From contig CAZGFD010000013.1 in NCBI GenBank assembly GCA_964525045.1, positions 45,463 to 109,462 on the forward strand: a stretch of DNA of 64,000 nt. Reading direction: 5' to 3'. This document shows, piece after piece, positions 1 through 9,857 of this stretch. The number at the start of each line of letters is the position of its first letter. Positions within the stretch are counted from its first letter, which is position 1. The position numbers and the translations under genes are program-made. This DNA comes from G020348185 sp964525045. Its GTDB lineage: Bacteria; Nitrospirota; Nitrospiria; Nitrospirales; UBA8639. The notes below the pieces were generated by a model. It was not told where the DNA came from, did not search any database, and saw only the letters and a list, made by a program, of their open reading frames with translations.

Positions 1-690
1 ACCTTTGACTATGGGGGCGGCGCCTTCGGCTTGGAACCCAACCATCTGAGGGAGGTCTTGAATCTGTCCGGCAGCCTGATACTCTTGATACCCCTTCCAA
101 TAGGCCGTGATATTCCCGGCATTGCCAACCGGAAGCACATGAATGACGGGCGCGCGACCGAGTTGATCACAGACCTCCATGGCCGCGGTTTTCTGCCCTT
201 CTAACCGAAAAGGGTTGATTGAATTCACCAATTCGAACTCGTCTTCTTGGCAGAGCTCTTTGACGATATTCAAAGCCTGATCAAAGTTCCCTTTAATTTG
301 AATCACGCGGGCGCCATGGATCATGGCCTGAGACAATTTCCCCAGGGCAATATAATTCTCGGGTACGAGAACATAGACCGGCAATCCGGCTTTGGCTCCA
401 TACGCCGCGGCAGCCGCAGAGGTATTTCCGGTAGAGGCACACATGACCGCACGGACCTTTTTCTCTAAGGCCTTGGACACCGCCAGCGTCATTCCTCGAT
501 CTTTAAATGACCCTGTCGGATTCGCCCCTTCGACTTTTAAGTACAGATCGACCCCTGGGCAAACGGTTTGGGCGAGATGTTTCGCATGGACAAGTGGCGT
601 GTGGCCTTCATTCAAAGACACGACCGGAGTCGCCTCGGTCACCGGGAGAAATTTCCGGTATTCTTCGATGACGCCACGCCACTGGATCAT
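1..690 (-). CDS. thrC: Threonine synthase, partial (C-terminus beyond the left edge)
   Basis: Converts O-phosphohomoserine to threonine using PLP, the last step of threonine synthesis. The visible 230 codons are the N-terminal part. They contain the PLP-lysine motif PTGSFKDRGM and, further on, the ASTGNTSAAAAAYGA glycine/serine-rich phosphate loop, both typical of the family. The gene runs off the left edge. I chose the ATG at 688-690, preceded by AGGTG at a good distance. An in-frame ATG at 714 would add eight residues and is also possible. It lies directly downstream of hom on the same strand (43 bp or 19 bp gap), so the two should be co-transcribed for threonine synthesis. Confidence 0.95.
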   Translation of the reverse strand, partial: MIQWRGVIEEYRKFLPVTEATPVVSLNEGHTPLVHAKHLAQTVCPGVDLYLKVEGANPTGSFKDRGMTLAVSKALEKKVRAVMCASTGNTSAAAAAYGAKAGLPVYVLVPENYIALGKLSQAMIHGARVIQIKGNFDQALNIVKELCQEDEFELVNSINPFRLEGQKTAAMEVCDQLGRAPVIHVLPVGNAGNITAYWKGYQEYQAAGQIQDLPQMVGFQAEGAAPIVKG

Positions 691-733
691 GGGTTCACCT
701 GATGATTCCCACATCCCATACAAATAAGAACGC

Positions 734-2047
734 TCACTGCTCAACTCCTTCAATCCTCAACAGAGTCGTGGGTTCAGAGACGAACGAAAGACGATTGATC
801 GTTTGAAGGGCCGTCTGTACCGATTGTTCTAATGAGCGATGTGTCATAATCACCAATGGTACCGTTTGTCCTTCCTCACGTCCTTTTTGAAGGACCGAGG
901 AAATACTAATGCCGTGATCCCCTAACACCCCTGAAATTTTGGATAGGACTCCCGGCTGGTCAAGAACCATAAATCGCAAGTAATACATACTCGTGACTTC
1001 TTCAATGGGGCGTATTCGAAGAGGAATTCGTCGATTCCATTGAAATGACGTCGTAGGAACCCGACCTGATATGTGTTTCAATCGATTACGGGAAACATCG
1101 ATAATATCGCTGACGACAGCACTCGCCGTGGGGAGAGAACCCGCCCCTTTTCCATATAGCACAATGTCCCCCACGGCATCCCCAATAAAGTGGATAGCAT
1201 TGTACACGCCGCTGACCCGCGCAATAGGTGACTCCGAAGGAACCAGCGTCGGATGCACCCGGGCTTCAATCTCCCCATCCTGAAGTTTGGCAATCACCAA
1301 TAATTTAACCGTTAGCCCAAATTCACGAGCGGATTCGATATCGAGGGTCGAAAGCTGGGAGATCCCCTCCGTATAGATCTCTTTAATGTTTACCGGCGTT
1401 CCATAAGATAAGTTGACCAGAATAGCTAATTTGTGTGCCGCGTCAAGGCCCTCCACATCCAGGGTTGGATCAGCTTCGGCATACCCGTATCTCCTCGCTT
1501 CCTCGAGCACTTCAGGAAAGCTTTTCCCCTCTTCCGTCATGCGAGTCAAAATATAATTCGAGGTGCCATTCATGATCCCAAACATTGAGGAAATGTGATT
1601 CGCCGCAAGTCCTTCAGTTAAAGACCGAATAATCGGAATTCCTCCTCCGACACTTGCCTCAAACCCTAGATCGCCATCGGCGGCGTCTGCCGCATGAAAA
1701 ACCTCTTCTCCATGAATCGCTAACAATGCTTTATTGGCCGTGACCACGTGTTTCCCCTGCTCCAATGCGGTCAGAATAAAACGCTTCGCCACATCGTACC
1801 CACCAATGAGTTCGACCACCACGTCAATCTGGGGATCGTGAAGGACCGACTCGGCATCCGTCGTCAGGATTCCTTCTGGCAACCCCACACCTCTATCGGT
1901 CTGGACATCAAGGTCTGCGACTCGAACAAGTTCAATGGGAACGCCTACTCGTTTAGCAATAAGCTCGGCATTGTTTAGAAGGATTTTTGCCACCCCCGTC
2001 CCAACGGTCCCAAATCCAATCATCCCTACCGCCATTCGCGAGGTCAT
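734..2047 (-). CDS. hom: Homoserine dehydrogenase
   Basis: NAD(P)H-dependent reduction of aspartate semialdehyde to homoserine, the branch point to threonine and methionine. At 437 residues it has the usual three-part length. The Rossmann motif GFGTVG is at residues 11-16, the central catalytic domain contains GIMNGTSNYIL, and a C-terminal ACT domain (about residues 350-430, starting YYLRFMVLDQPGVLS) suggests feedback control by threonine, as known for the family. The start overlaps the stop of the upstream aminotransferase by 4 bp, and thrC follows, so this is an amino-acid operon. A second in-frame ATG four codons in is possible. Confidence 0.97.
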   Translation of the reverse strand: MTSRMAVGMIGFGTVGTGVAKILLNNAELIAKRVGVPIELVRVADLDVQTDRGVGLPEGILTTDAESVLHDPQIDVVVELIGGYDVAKRFILTALEQGKHVVTANKALLAIHGEEVFHAADAADGDLGFEASVGGGIPIIRSLTEGLAANHISSMFGIMNGTSNYILTRMTEEGKSFPEVLEEARRYGYAEADPTLDVEGLDAAHKLAILVNLSYGTPVNIKEIYTEGISQLSTLDIESAREFGLTVKLLVIAKLQDGEIEARVHPTLVPSESPIARVSGVYNAIHFIGDAVGDIVLYGKGAGSLPTASAVVSDIIDVSRNRLKHISGRVPTTSFQWNRRIPLRIRPIEEVTSMYYLRFMVLDQPGVLSKISGVLGDHGISISSVLQKGREEGQTVPLVIMTHRSLEQSVQTALQTINRLSFVSEPTTLLRIEGVEQ

Positions 2048-3231
2048 GGTATGCCACCTTCCAACTTCAGCACTTGTTTCATTCCCCGAATCGCCTGATG
2101 AATGCGGTGCTCATTTTCCACGAGGGCAAAGCGCACATATTCATCTCCCCCTTCTCCAAACCCAATGCCTGGGGAGACAGCGACTTTTGCCTCGCGGAGG
2201 AGCAATTTGGAAAATTCCAGAGATCCCATGCCTACAAACTTCCTGGGGATGCGGGCCCAAAGGAACATTGTGGCTCGTGGATAATCCACCGACCAACCGA
2301 TCCGATTCAATCCTTCCACCAAGGCATTGCGTCGACGCTCATATCGATTGACAACCGTTTTCACGCAATCTTGGGGCCCGTTCAACGCAATGATACTGGC
2401 GATCTGGATTGGTTGGAACATGCCATAATCCAGATAACTTTTTATTTTGGTCAAGGCGGAAATCATCTCGCGATTCCCGACACAAAAACCCACCCGCCAC
2501 CCAGGCATGTTATAGCTCTTCGAAAGGGAGTAAAATTCTACACCGATCTTTTTGGCATCGGGAACCTGAAGCAGGCTAGGGGCTCGATACCCATCGAACA
2601 CGAGGTCGGCATAGGCCAGATCGTGGATAACATAAACCTCATGTTCTAATGCGAATGCGACAAGTTTTTTGAAGAACTCCAAGTCAACCACACTTGTGGT
2701 TGGGTTATGGGGGAAACTCATAATGATGGCACGTGGGCGAGGCTGTGTCTGACGATACACCCGCATCAAATTCTCAAAAAAATCTTCCGCTGGTTGAAGC
2801 TCAACACCTCGAACCTCTCCTCCGGCAATAATCACACTGTACATGTGGATGGGATATGTCGGTGTCGGCGTAAGAACCACATCACCCGGTCCCAGCATCG
2901 CCAAGGCTAAATGAGACAAGCCTTCTTTGACACCGAGTGTGACAATCGCTTCGTTTTCAGGATCTAACTTGACGTCGTAATGCCTTTGATACCACGCGCA
3001 AATGGCATGTCGTAATTTCGTAATGCCACGGGAGGCCGAATACCGATGATTTCTCCCGTTCCTCGCAGCTTCGGTCAACTTATCTACGATGTGGGTGGGG
3101 GTGGGTTGGTCCGGATTCCCCATGCCGAGATCGATTATATCCTCTCCACGCTGACGTGCCTCTAACTTGAGGGTTTGCACCTGGGCGAATACGTAATGGG
3201 GCAACCGCTCGATTCTAAAAAAAGGCTTCAT
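2044..3231 (-). CDS. Class I/II PLP aminotransferase, AlaC-like
   Basis: Fold-type I aminotransferase of 395 residues. The Schiff-base lysine is K238 in SLSKSYNMPGWRVG, and D204 and Y207 in HDLAYADL would contact the PLP ring. It most resembles the alanine/aspartate aminotransferase branch (AlaC-like) that is related to LL-diaminopimelate aminotransferase; a clear DapL paralogue lies at 51301-52476. Its position as first gene of an operon with hom and thrC suggests a role in aspartate or alanine metabolism, but substrate specificity cannot be read from the sequence. It overlaps hom by 4 bp. Confidence 0.85.
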   Translation of the reverse strand: MKPFFRIERLPHYVFAQVQTLKLEARQRGEDIIDLGMGNPDQPTPTHIVDKLTEAARNGRNHRYSASRGITKLRHAICAWYQRHYDVKLDPENEAIVTLGVKEGLSHLALAMLGPGDVVLTPTPTYPIHMYSVIIAGGEVRGVELQPAEDFFENLMRVYRQTQPRPRAIIMSFPHNPTTSVVDLEFFKKLVAFALEHEVYVIHDLAYADLVFDGYRAPSLLQVPDAKKIGVEFYSLSKSYNMPGWRVGFCVGNREMISALTKIKSYLDYGMFQPIQIASIIALNGPQDCVKTVVNRYERRRNALVEGLNRIGWSVDYPRATMFLWARIPRKFVGMGSLEFSKLLLREAKVAVSPGIGFGEGGDEYVRFALVENEHRIHQAIRGMKQVLKLEGGIP

Positions 3232-3347
3232 AGATCGTAGGTCCGTATTATATGGTCATGAAGAATTTTAGCCAAAACCCTTTTAAATTTGGGGATTTTT
3301 TATTCTAGATGAGCGGAGCGGACCAGTCAATTTTTCAAGCCGGATAA

Positions 3348-3386
3348 AGTTTCAAAGGTTTCAGGTTTCAAGTTTCAGGTTGAAAA
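3348..3386. repeat. Short intergenic repeat of the TTTCAGGTTTCAAG type
   Basis: Two to three direct units of TTTCA(A/G)GTT lie in the 261-bp divergent intergenic region between the aminotransferase operon and pdxJ. Similar runs occur near 27955, 36489, 54373 (inverted) and 63551, always between genes. The rest of the intergenic region should hold the two divergent promoters; I do not see a convincing match to assign them. Confidence 0.6.
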
Positions 3387-3492
3387 CGGAAACCTTTCCC
3401 CTTCCGCCAATTTCTTGCGGGCTCATTTTCGGTTCTGACATAATGGGATTCGTTTCAACTTTACGCGGTTTAACGGTACGGAAAGGACTTGA

Positions 3493-4197
3493 ATGCCAAG
3501 ATTAGGCGTCAATATTGACCATGTGGCAACCCTTCGACAAGCCCGGGGGGGACGGGAGCCCGATCCGCTCGGTGCGGCCATACTGGTTGAATTTGCCGGA
3601 GCCGATGGGGTGGTGGTTCATCCTCGTGAAGATCGACGTCATATCCAGGACCGGGACTTGATTTTACTGAAAGAGACCGTTCAAACCAAACTGAATGTAG
3701 AAATGGCCGCCAAGGAATCAGTGGCCAAAATTGCCCCGAACGTCCGACCTGATCTTGTCACCCTTGTACCGGAACGCCGCCAGGAACTTACCACGGAAGG
3801 GGGACTCGCCGTTGCCGAACATCCTGAACGACTTCAGGAGATCACCACCCAGTTCCATGATAGTGGAATACCGGTGAGCCTCTTTATTGACCCCGATGTC
3901 ACCCAGGTTCAAGCCGCCCACAGCATTCATACCGATGCAATTGACCTCCACACAGGACCGTATGCCAATACCAGCCGATTTCAAGAAGAACAAGCTGAAT
4001 TCGAAAACCTCTTGCAAACCGCTACATTAGCTTCTAAGCTCGGACTCGGCATTCATGCTGGCCATGGATTGAATTACCAGAATGTGAGACGGCTGACACA
4101 AATTCCCGAGAACTCGGAATTGAATATCGGGCATAGTATTCTTGCTTGTTCGGTATTCGTCGGGCTAGATCGGGAAGTTCGGGAAATGAAAGCCTAA
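3493..4197 (+). CDS. pdxJ: Pyridoxine 5'-phosphate synthase
   Basis: Condenses 1-deoxyxylulose 5-phosphate with 3-amino-2-oxopropyl phosphate to pyridoxine 5'-phosphate, in the DXP-dependent vitamin B6 route. It has 234 residues, near the usual 240. Recognisable family blocks are LGVNIDHVATLRQARGG at the N-terminus, GADGVVVHPREDRRHI (residues ~37-51) and the C-terminal LGIHAGHGLNYQNV and NIGHSI segments. The start is the first ATG after GGAAAGGACTTGA. In many relatives pdxJ is followed by acpS; here a 162-bp gap without a gene leads to nnrE/nnrD. Confidence 0.97.
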   Translation: MPRLGVNIDHVATLRQARGGREPDPLGAAILVEFAGADGVVVHPREDRRHIQDRDLILLKETVQTKLNVEMAAKESVAKIAPNVRPDLVTLVPERRQELTTEGGLAVAEHPERLQEITTQFHDSGIPVSLFIDPDVTQVQAAHSIHTDAIDLHTGPYANTSRFQEEQAEFENLLQTATLASKLGLGIHAGHGLNYQNVRRLTQIPENSELNIGHSILACSVFVGLDREVREMKA

Positions 4198-4359
4198 ATC
4201 TCTTGACCGTTCCAATCTCAAGGTTGCACCTCAATCAGCCATTACGCATAAAAAGGAAGAATCGTTTTGTGATGGGAACGATCCGACCCCTCCAGGCGGC
4301 TCATGAAGCCCCACCCTTGCATCATGATTTGAGTGATCTCATGGCCTGAGAGACCATCC

Positions 4360-5922
4360 ATGTTTCTTGTTACCGCTGCTCAGATGCAATCTCTGGATCG
4401 ACGTACCATTGAGGAAGCCAAGGTGCCTGGAACCACCCTCATGGAGCGTGCCGGTCGCGGGGTAGTGGAAGCCCTTGAACAGGCCTTTGGCTCCCCAGCC
4501 GGAAAACGCGTGACAATTTTCTGCGGTAAGGGCAACAATGGGGGGGACGGATTCGTTGTGGCTCGGCTACTTCGCCGGAAACGAGCCAGGGTCAGTGTCT
4601 TGCTCTTGGCCGATCCTAAAGAACTGAGAGGAGACGCCCAATCCATGTATCGCCGACTGGTCCGGTCGGCTGGAGCTTCCGTCGTCACCGCTCAGCCCGC
4701 AAAAGGCCGAATTCGCGAACGAGCCGATCATGCCGACTTTCTCATCGATGCCTTGCTAGGCACAGGGCTTTCATCTCCTGTGAAAGGTCGATATCAGGAA
4801 GCCATCGCAGCGATGAATGGCTCATTGGCGCCAACTATCGCCGTTGATCTCCCCTCAGGAATTCACAGCGACAACGGAGAAATCCTTGGAACGGCCGTTG
4901 CCGCTTCTCTGACCGTCACCTTTGGTTGTCCAAAAATTGGGCTGTATGTGGGCGGGGCAATCAATCAAGCCGGGAGAATTGTCATCTCGGATATTGGGAT
5001 ACCACAAGAATTCGTGAGGGCGTTATCGCTGAAGGTTCACCTTCTGACTCCACAAATTATCAAGCCATTACTTCCTCAACGACCAATGGCGTCTCATAAA
5101 GGTACCTATGGACATGCCGGCATCATTGCCGGTTCCCCCGGAAAAACAGGAGCTGCCGCACTCGCCGGAAAATCCGCCCTCCGGATTGGTACGGGGCTGG
5201 TGACGGTCGCCACTCCAAAGACCGTGAACCCGACCCTGGAAGCCCAACTGCTCGAGGCGATGACAGCCCCGATGCCAGAAACGGATGAAGGCACGCTTGG
5301 AATTTCGGCTTATCCTTTCTTGAGTGACTTTGCGAAAACTCGAGATGCGATTGCGATTGGCCCTGGAATTGGCATCCACCAGGAAACAGGGGAATTAGTT
5401 CGTACGATTCTTTCCAACCTGAACCAGCCGTGTGTTGTTGATGCGGATGCCCTGAATCTCCTCGCTGGGCACACTTCGATACTCTCATCGAACAAATTTC
5501 CTTATATCCTCACCCCACACCCAGGGGAAATGGCACGACTGCTTGGCAACCTTTCTTCCGGATCCGTGAATCATGACCGCTTAGGAATTGCGCGTCGTTT
5601 CGCAAAGACGCATCACATCATAATGGTATTAAAGGGAGCTCGAACTATTATTGCGTCTCCGGACGGTCAAGCTGCAATCTGCCCCACGGGTAACCCAGGT
5701 ATGGCGAGTGGAGGCATGGGCGATACGCTGACCGGAATGATTGTCGGATTGCTTGCCCAAGGTCTTTCCCCCTGGGATGCTGCGAGAGCTGGAGTGTACC
5801 TGCATGGACTCGCCGGGGATATGGGGGCTGAAAAATTGGGACAAGCCGGATTAATCGCCAGCGACCTTATTGAGTGTATACCTCATGCCCTTAAACAAAC
5901 CCTATCCTCCACCCAATCATGA
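4360..5922 (+). CDS. nnrD: Bifunctional NAD(P)HX epimerase / ADP-dependent NAD(P)HX dehydratase
   Basis: Repairs hydrated NADH and NADPH. The N-terminal YjeF_N epimerase domain (about residues 1-215) carries FCGKGNNGGDGFVVAR and the AVDLPSGI motif. The C-terminal carbohydrate-kinase-like dehydratase domain (about 230-510) has HKGTYGHAGIIAGSPGKTGAA and the ATP/anion-binding NPGMASGGMGDTLTG loop. The fusion is the common bacterial arrangement (nnrE-nnrD). I place the start at the ATG at 4360 (MFLVTAAQMQ), which matches the usual N-terminus. An in-frame start at 4333 would add nine residues. The 3' end overlaps tsaE. Confidence 0.95.
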   Translation: MFLVTAAQMQSLDRRTIEEAKVPGTTLMERAGRGVVEALEQAFGSPAGKRVTIFCGKGNNGGDGFVVARLLRRKRARVSVLLLADPKELRGDAQSMYRRLVRSAGASVVTAQPAKGRIRERADHADFLIDALLGTGLSSPVKGRYQEAIAAMNGSLAPTIAVDLPSGIHSDNGEILGTAVAASLTVTFGCPKIGLYVGGAINQAGRIVISDIGIPQEFVRALSLKVHLLTPQIIKPLLPQRPMASHKGTYGHAGIIAGSPGKTGAAALAGKSALRIGTGLVTVATPKTVNPTLEAQLLEAMTAPMPETDEGTLGISAYPFLSDFAKTRDAIAIGPGIGIHQETGELVRTILSNLNQPCVVDADALNLLAGHTSILSSNKFPYILTPHPGEMARLLGNLSSGSVNHDRLGIARRFAKTHHIIMVLKGARTIIASPDGQAAICPTGNPGMASGGMGDTLTGMIVGLLAQGLSPWDAARAGVYLHGLAGDMGAEKLGQAGLIASDLIECIPHALKQTLSSTQS

Positions 5923-6430
5923 CCTCCCCCTCCATGGTCAGCCACCCCGTAATTCTGAAGAGACTTGGGTAACACGGCTTCGGTCGCTCAAAGCCACGGA
6001 AGCATTGGGGCAAGCCATAGGACATCAGCTCCGTGGTGGAGAAATTATCGCCCTGACAGGACAGATGGGAGCGGGAAAGACTGTGCTGACGAAAGGGATT
6101 GCCTCCGGATTGGGAATTTCTCACGATCAGGTGACCAGCCCAACTTTTACCATTACCCACGAGTATTCCGGCCAGCTTCGACTCATTCATGCAGACCTTT
6201 ATAGGATCAACAGCTTTGCCGAGTTGAGGTCAATCGGACTGGAGGACTATTATGGCCCCTCCACCGCAGTCGTCATTGAATGGGCGGACCGAATGGGACC
6301 CGAATTCCCACAAGATTATCTTCTGGTAAACCTGGCTCATTCTCAGCGATATATTCGACTCGCCACCCTCACAGCCCATGGACCTCTAAGCCATGCTTTG
6401 CTAAAAAAGCTGAGAACGGAAACGAAATAG
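5870..6430 (+). CDS. tsaE: tRNA threonylcarbamoyladenosine biosynthesis ATPase TsaE
   Basis: P-loop ATPase needed with TsaB and TsaD to form N6-threonylcarbamoyladenosine at position 37 of ANN-reading tRNAs. The Walker A motif is GQMGAGKT (about residues 63-70), followed by the family blocks TSPTFTITHEY, LIHADLYR and VIEWADRM. It overlaps the end of nnrD. The start at 5870 or the ATG at 5888 (MPLNKPYPPP) are both possible, and the first ~40 residues are not conserved in the family. The mutS start lies 7 bp after the stop, so the genes form one plus-strand unit. Confidence 0.94.
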   Translation: MSVYLMPLNKPYPPPNHDLPLHGQPPRNSEETWVTRLRSLKATEALGQAIGHQLRGGEIIALTGQMGAGKTVLTKGIASGLGISHDQVTSPTFTITHEYSGQLRLIHADLYRINSFAELRSIGLEDYYGPSTAVVIEWADRMGPEFPQDYLLVNLAHSQRYIRLATLTAHGPLSHALLKKLRTETK

Positions 6431-6437
6431 CCTCAAC

Positions 6438-9092
6438 ATGACTGAACCCGACCTCACCCCCTTGATGCGTCAGTATCAAGACATCAAACAACAATACGAT
6501 GACGCCATTGTGTTTTTTCGGGTTGGAGATTTTTATGAAATGTTTTTCAAAGACGCTGAGGAAGCCTCCCGGATTTTGGAAATTGTGCTTACCTCCAGAG
6601 GTAAAGCGAAAGGATCATCCATTCCCCTCTGTGGAGTGCCCCACCACGCCGCCACTGGGTATATCGCTAAACTTCTGAAAGCCGGACGAACGGTCGCTCT
6701 CTGCGAACAAGTGGAAGATCCCAAGTTGGCAAAAGGCCTGGTTCGTCGTGAAGTCGTTCGATTGTATACTCCGGGAACATTGTTTGATGCCGAGCTGTTA
6801 CCGCAAAAGGAATCGAATTTCTTAGTCTCACTGTTCTGTACCTACCCCCTTTCTTCTGTTCGAGATAGCCAAGGATGTCGTTTCGGTCTTTCCTCACTCG
6901 ATTTGTCGACCGGTGAATTCTGGGTCACCGAATCAACCTCCCATACCACCTACGCAGACCTCCTTGACGAACTGGCTCGAATCGAGCCCAAAGAATTGCT
7001 TTTTTCTCAGGAGCTCCCGCAAGGATTTCAGGATTCTCTCGATTCCCTCATTATTCCACGCCTCACCCCTCAAGATCCCTCTTGGTTTCATGAAGGTATG
7101 GGCGCACAAATTCTGAAAGATCATTACTCGGTGCTATCCATGGAGGACCTGGGGCTTTCGCATGTCACTATCGGCGTCCAAGCCGCCGGCGCCTTATTGC
7201 AATACCTGAAATCCACACAACCCATTGCAGATCATCAGCACATCCAACGGCCTCGATTTCGTTCTCTCGAAGAGGAAATGCTCCTGGATGGTGTCACAAT
7301 TCGGAACCTTGAGCTCATTAAGCCCCTTTTCGAAGATCGCCATTCCCCAACATTGCTTTCAATCCTGGATAAAACCGTCACCTCATTCGGCGGTCGACTT
7401 TTTCGTCAATGGATTACTCGGCCTTTGTTACGGCTACCCATGATTCAGGAACGGCTCCAGGCTGTGGACGAATTAGTCAAAAATTTAGGTGTACGTTCCA
7501 GTTTGAGAACAGCCTTTAAGTCAATTCAGGACCTTGAACGCCTCAATAGTCGCATATCGTTAGGGGTCGCCAATCCCCGAGAGCTCGTTGGCCTTCAGCA
7601 TTCCCTTGAGGACCTACCAAAAATTCGCTTATTACTGGAACCGATGGAATCCTCCTTGATTCGTGACTCCCTTTCTCAGTGGGACGACCTTCAAGATGTG
7701 TATCACCTCATAGACGAGACGATCCTTCCCAATGCCCCCCTCTCATCTCGTGAAGGAGACATTATCGAAGACGGATACAACAAGGAACTTGACGAGCTAA
7801 GAAAAGTGACTCGGGAGGGAACCCAATGGATTGCGGAATTAGAGGCCCGAGAAAAGAATCGAACCGGTATCGATTCGCTCAAGATCAAGTTTAATCAGGT
7901 CTTTGGTTATTACCTTGAGGTCACGAAGGCTAATTTATCAAAAGTTCCCAATGAGTACGTCCGAAAGCAAACCTTGGTCAATGCTGAGCGTTTTACGACA
8001 GAAGAGTTGAGACAATTGGAAGACCGGATTACCGGGGCAAGTCAAAAAATTAAAAACCTCGAACTTTCCTTATTTAGCGAATTACGATTGCAGGTTGCCC
8101 AGGCAACCTATCGTATTCAATCAATGGCGCGACACCTGGCCGTGTTGGATGTTCTAACCAGCTTAGCGGAAGTTGCGACGGTGAACCGATACGTTCGACC
8201 CCATGTGGACGAAGGAGGAACTATTTCAATCAGTGAAGGTCGACATCCCATCATCGAACGATTGTCGCCATCTGGAGGGTTTGTTCCCAATAACACACAT
8301 CTGAATTTGGAAACCGATCGGCTCTTATTGATTACAGGTCCTAACATGGCCGGGAAAAGCACCTATCTTCGGCAGGCTGCCCTTATTGTATTGATGGCCC
8401 AAATCGGGAGCTTTGTACCAGCCCAATCAGCTCATATTGGCCTAGTCGACCGAATCTTCACCCGAGTGGGGGCTGCAGACGATCTGGCTTCGGGGCAAAG
8501 TACCTTTATGGTTGAAATGGTGGAAACCGCGAGAATTTTAGAGTTTGCGACAAGACGAAGTCTCATTCTGTTAGACGAAGTAGGGCGTGGGACCAGCACC
8601 TACGACGGACTCAGCATTGCCTGGGCCGTTGCGGAATACCTTTTGGATCGTTGCCATATTGGAGCGCGCACATTGTTCGCCACCCATTACCATGAAATGA
8701 CCCAATTGGAGGATTTGCGGGAAGGTGTGAAAAATTTTACAGTGTTAGTCAAGGAAAAAGACCAACATATCCTCTTTCTTCGGAAAATCATTGAGGGGAA
8801 GGCAGATAGAAGTTATGGCATCCACGTCGCCCAATTAGCCGGACTTCCTTTAGAGGTTATCGAACGTGCTCAGAATATCTTGACGCAGTTGGAAAGTGAA
8901 GAAACCAAAACAGAAATCGCTGACCTCAAAAATTCTGAGCGGCCTCGAGAGCTAGAAGGGATGGGTTCATTTCCTCGGCCCCATGTCATTTTAGAAGAGG
9001 TGAAACAAATGGATCTTTTTGGAATGACACCTTTGGAGGCTCTCAATCGCCTGGCTGATATGAAACGGCGACTTGAAACCGAGGACACCTAA
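6438..9092 (+). CDS. mutS: DNA mismatch repair protein MutS
   Basis: Mismatch-recognising ATPase that starts methyl-independent or MutL-dependent repair. It has 884 residues. The mismatch-reading motif GDFYEMF is at residues 30-36 (Phe32, Glu34), followed by connector, lever and clamp regions. The ATPase domain has Walker A GPNMAGKS at 634-641, Walker B LILLDEVGRGTSTYDG, and the FATHYHEMTQL signature. The C-terminal tail ends in the typical DLFGMTPLEALNRLADMK helix region. This is canonical MutS1, not MutS2 (no Smr domain). It is the last gene of the pdxJ/nnrD/tsaE strand run and is followed at once by a terminator. Confidence 0.98.
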   Translation: MTEPDLTPLMRQYQDIKQQYDDAIVFFRVGDFYEMFFKDAEEASRILEIVLTSRGKAKGSSIPLCGVPHHAATGYIAKLLKAGRTVALCEQVEDPKLAKGLVRREVVRLYTPGTLFDAELLPQKESNFLVSLFCTYPLSSVRDSQGCRFGLSSLDLSTGEFWVTESTSHTTYADLLDELARIEPKELLFSQELPQGFQDSLDSLIIPRLTPQDPSWFHEGMGAQILKDHYSVLSMEDLGLSHVTIGVQAAGALLQYLKSTQPIADHQHIQRPRFRSLEEEMLLDGVTIRNLELIKPLFEDRHSPTLLSILDKTVTSFGGRLFRQWITRPLLRLPMIQERLQAVDELVKNLGVRSSLRTAFKSIQDLERLNSRISLGVANPRELVGLQHSLEDLPKIRLLLEPMESSLIRDSLSQWDDLQDVYHLIDETILPNAPLSSREGDIIEDGYNKELDELRKVTREGTQWIAELEAREKNRTGIDSLKIKFNQVFGYYLEVTKANLSKVPNEYVRKQTLVNAERFTTEELRQLEDRITGASQKIKNLELSLFSELRLQVAQATYRIQSMARHLAVLDVLTSLAEVATVNRYVRPHVDEGGTISISEGRHPIIERLSPSGGFVPNNTHLNLETDRLLLITGPNMAGKSTYLRQAALIVLMAQIGSFVPAQSAHIGLVDRIFTRVGAADDLASGQSTFMVEMVETARILEFATRRSLILLDEVGRGTSTYDGLSIAWAVAEYLLDRCHIGARTLFATHYHEMTQLEDLREGVKNFTVLVKEKDQHILFLRKIIEGKADRSYGIHVAQLAGLPLEVIERAQNILTQLESEETKTEIADLKNSERPRELEGMGSFPRPHVILEEVKQMDLFGMTPLEALNRLADMKRRLETEDT

Positions 9093-9132
9093 AAAAAAAA
9101 GGCCGAGCCCCGTGAAGGACTCGACCCTTTTT
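9091..9132. terminator. Bidirectional intrinsic terminator between mutS and a convergent gene
   Basis: An A-run, an imperfect stem (GGCCGAGCC against GGACTCGACC with a CCGTGAA loop) and a T-run follow the mutS stop. It works on paper for both strands, which suits the convergent gene ending at 9152. Confidence 0.8.
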
Positions 9133-9151
9133 ACCTCATTTAATTTTTACT

Positions 9152-9778
9152 TTATTTGTCTAATTCAATAACTCCTACACCCTGGTCAGAATTTGGAATG
9201 ACTCCAGAAATAGCTTTGCCTCCAGGGAGCAACACGTCATAGAGCATCTTTCTATTATTTTGCCAACTATCGGCTCTGATAGCATCAATTTGAGACAATG
9301 AGCGAAGACTATGGATGCTCCGTGGTTTGGAAGGAGTCCCTGCAACGTCAGGAATAGTTTTGACCGAAGAGACCACCCGGTGATTCTGCTCAGTTTCCTG
9401 AACAACTATTTCAACCATGGTGTAGGCCGATGGTTTGGTATTCCCCATCACCGCCTGGCTGTGGGATTCTTTCCCGAGAGATTTTAACTGGTTCCAAACC
9501 GCATCATTCGCGGCATACACTTTCATGTTTTTCCCTGGGAAATACTTTTGCCAGTAATATCCGCTTTCGGCATTGCCACCAAACACGGCAATGTTCACCC
9601 ATGCAGCTTTGTCGTACGGATCAACCACAGCGACACGACCATGAAGCGTGGTCGGTTTGCTTAGGTCACCCCACTCAAATCGTTCTTGGAATGCCTCAAT
9701 CGCCAGAGCACTCGATGCCATACCACCAACCAAGGCCATGGCAGCTAGTACCGCCCACCGAGTCTTACGACCTTTCAT
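9152..9778 (-). CDS. Exported protein of unknown function (A)
   Basis: I do not recognise a family. The start is the ATG at 9776-9778 with a strong GGAGGGAAGGAATT leader; the longer open frame to 9850 is not supported. The 208-residue product begins with a signal peptide (MKGRKTR, hydrophobic core, cleavage near SSALA-IEAF). The mature part has no further membrane segment and reads as a mixed beta protein (TTLHGRVAVVD, WVNIAVFG, YTMVEIVVQE, HRVVSSVKTI). It lies 79 bp downstream of another exported gene on the same strand with a similar layout, so both are probably co-transcribed. No cysteines or haem motifs are present. Confidence 0.75.
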   Translation of the reverse strand: MKGRKTRWAVLAAMALVGGMASSALAIEAFQERFEWGDLSKPTTLHGRVAVVDPYDKAAWVNIAVFGGNAESGYYWQKYFPGKNMKVYAANDAVWNQLKSLGKESHSQAVMGNTKPSAYTMVEIVVQETEQNHRVVSSVKTIPDVAGTPSKPRSIHSLRSLSQIDAIRADSWQNNRKMLYDVLLPGGKAISGVIPNSDQGVGVIELDK

Positions 9779-9857
9779 AATTCCTTCCCTCCTCTGAAAA
9801 ATTTCGGTATGTAAAAATTTTTTCCAAAAGTCTGGTCCATTCAATGTCAACCGTTAT

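Noticed and set aside
392..727. 111-codon plus-strand frame at the left edge
   Set aside because: Antisense shadow of the clear thrC reading frame.
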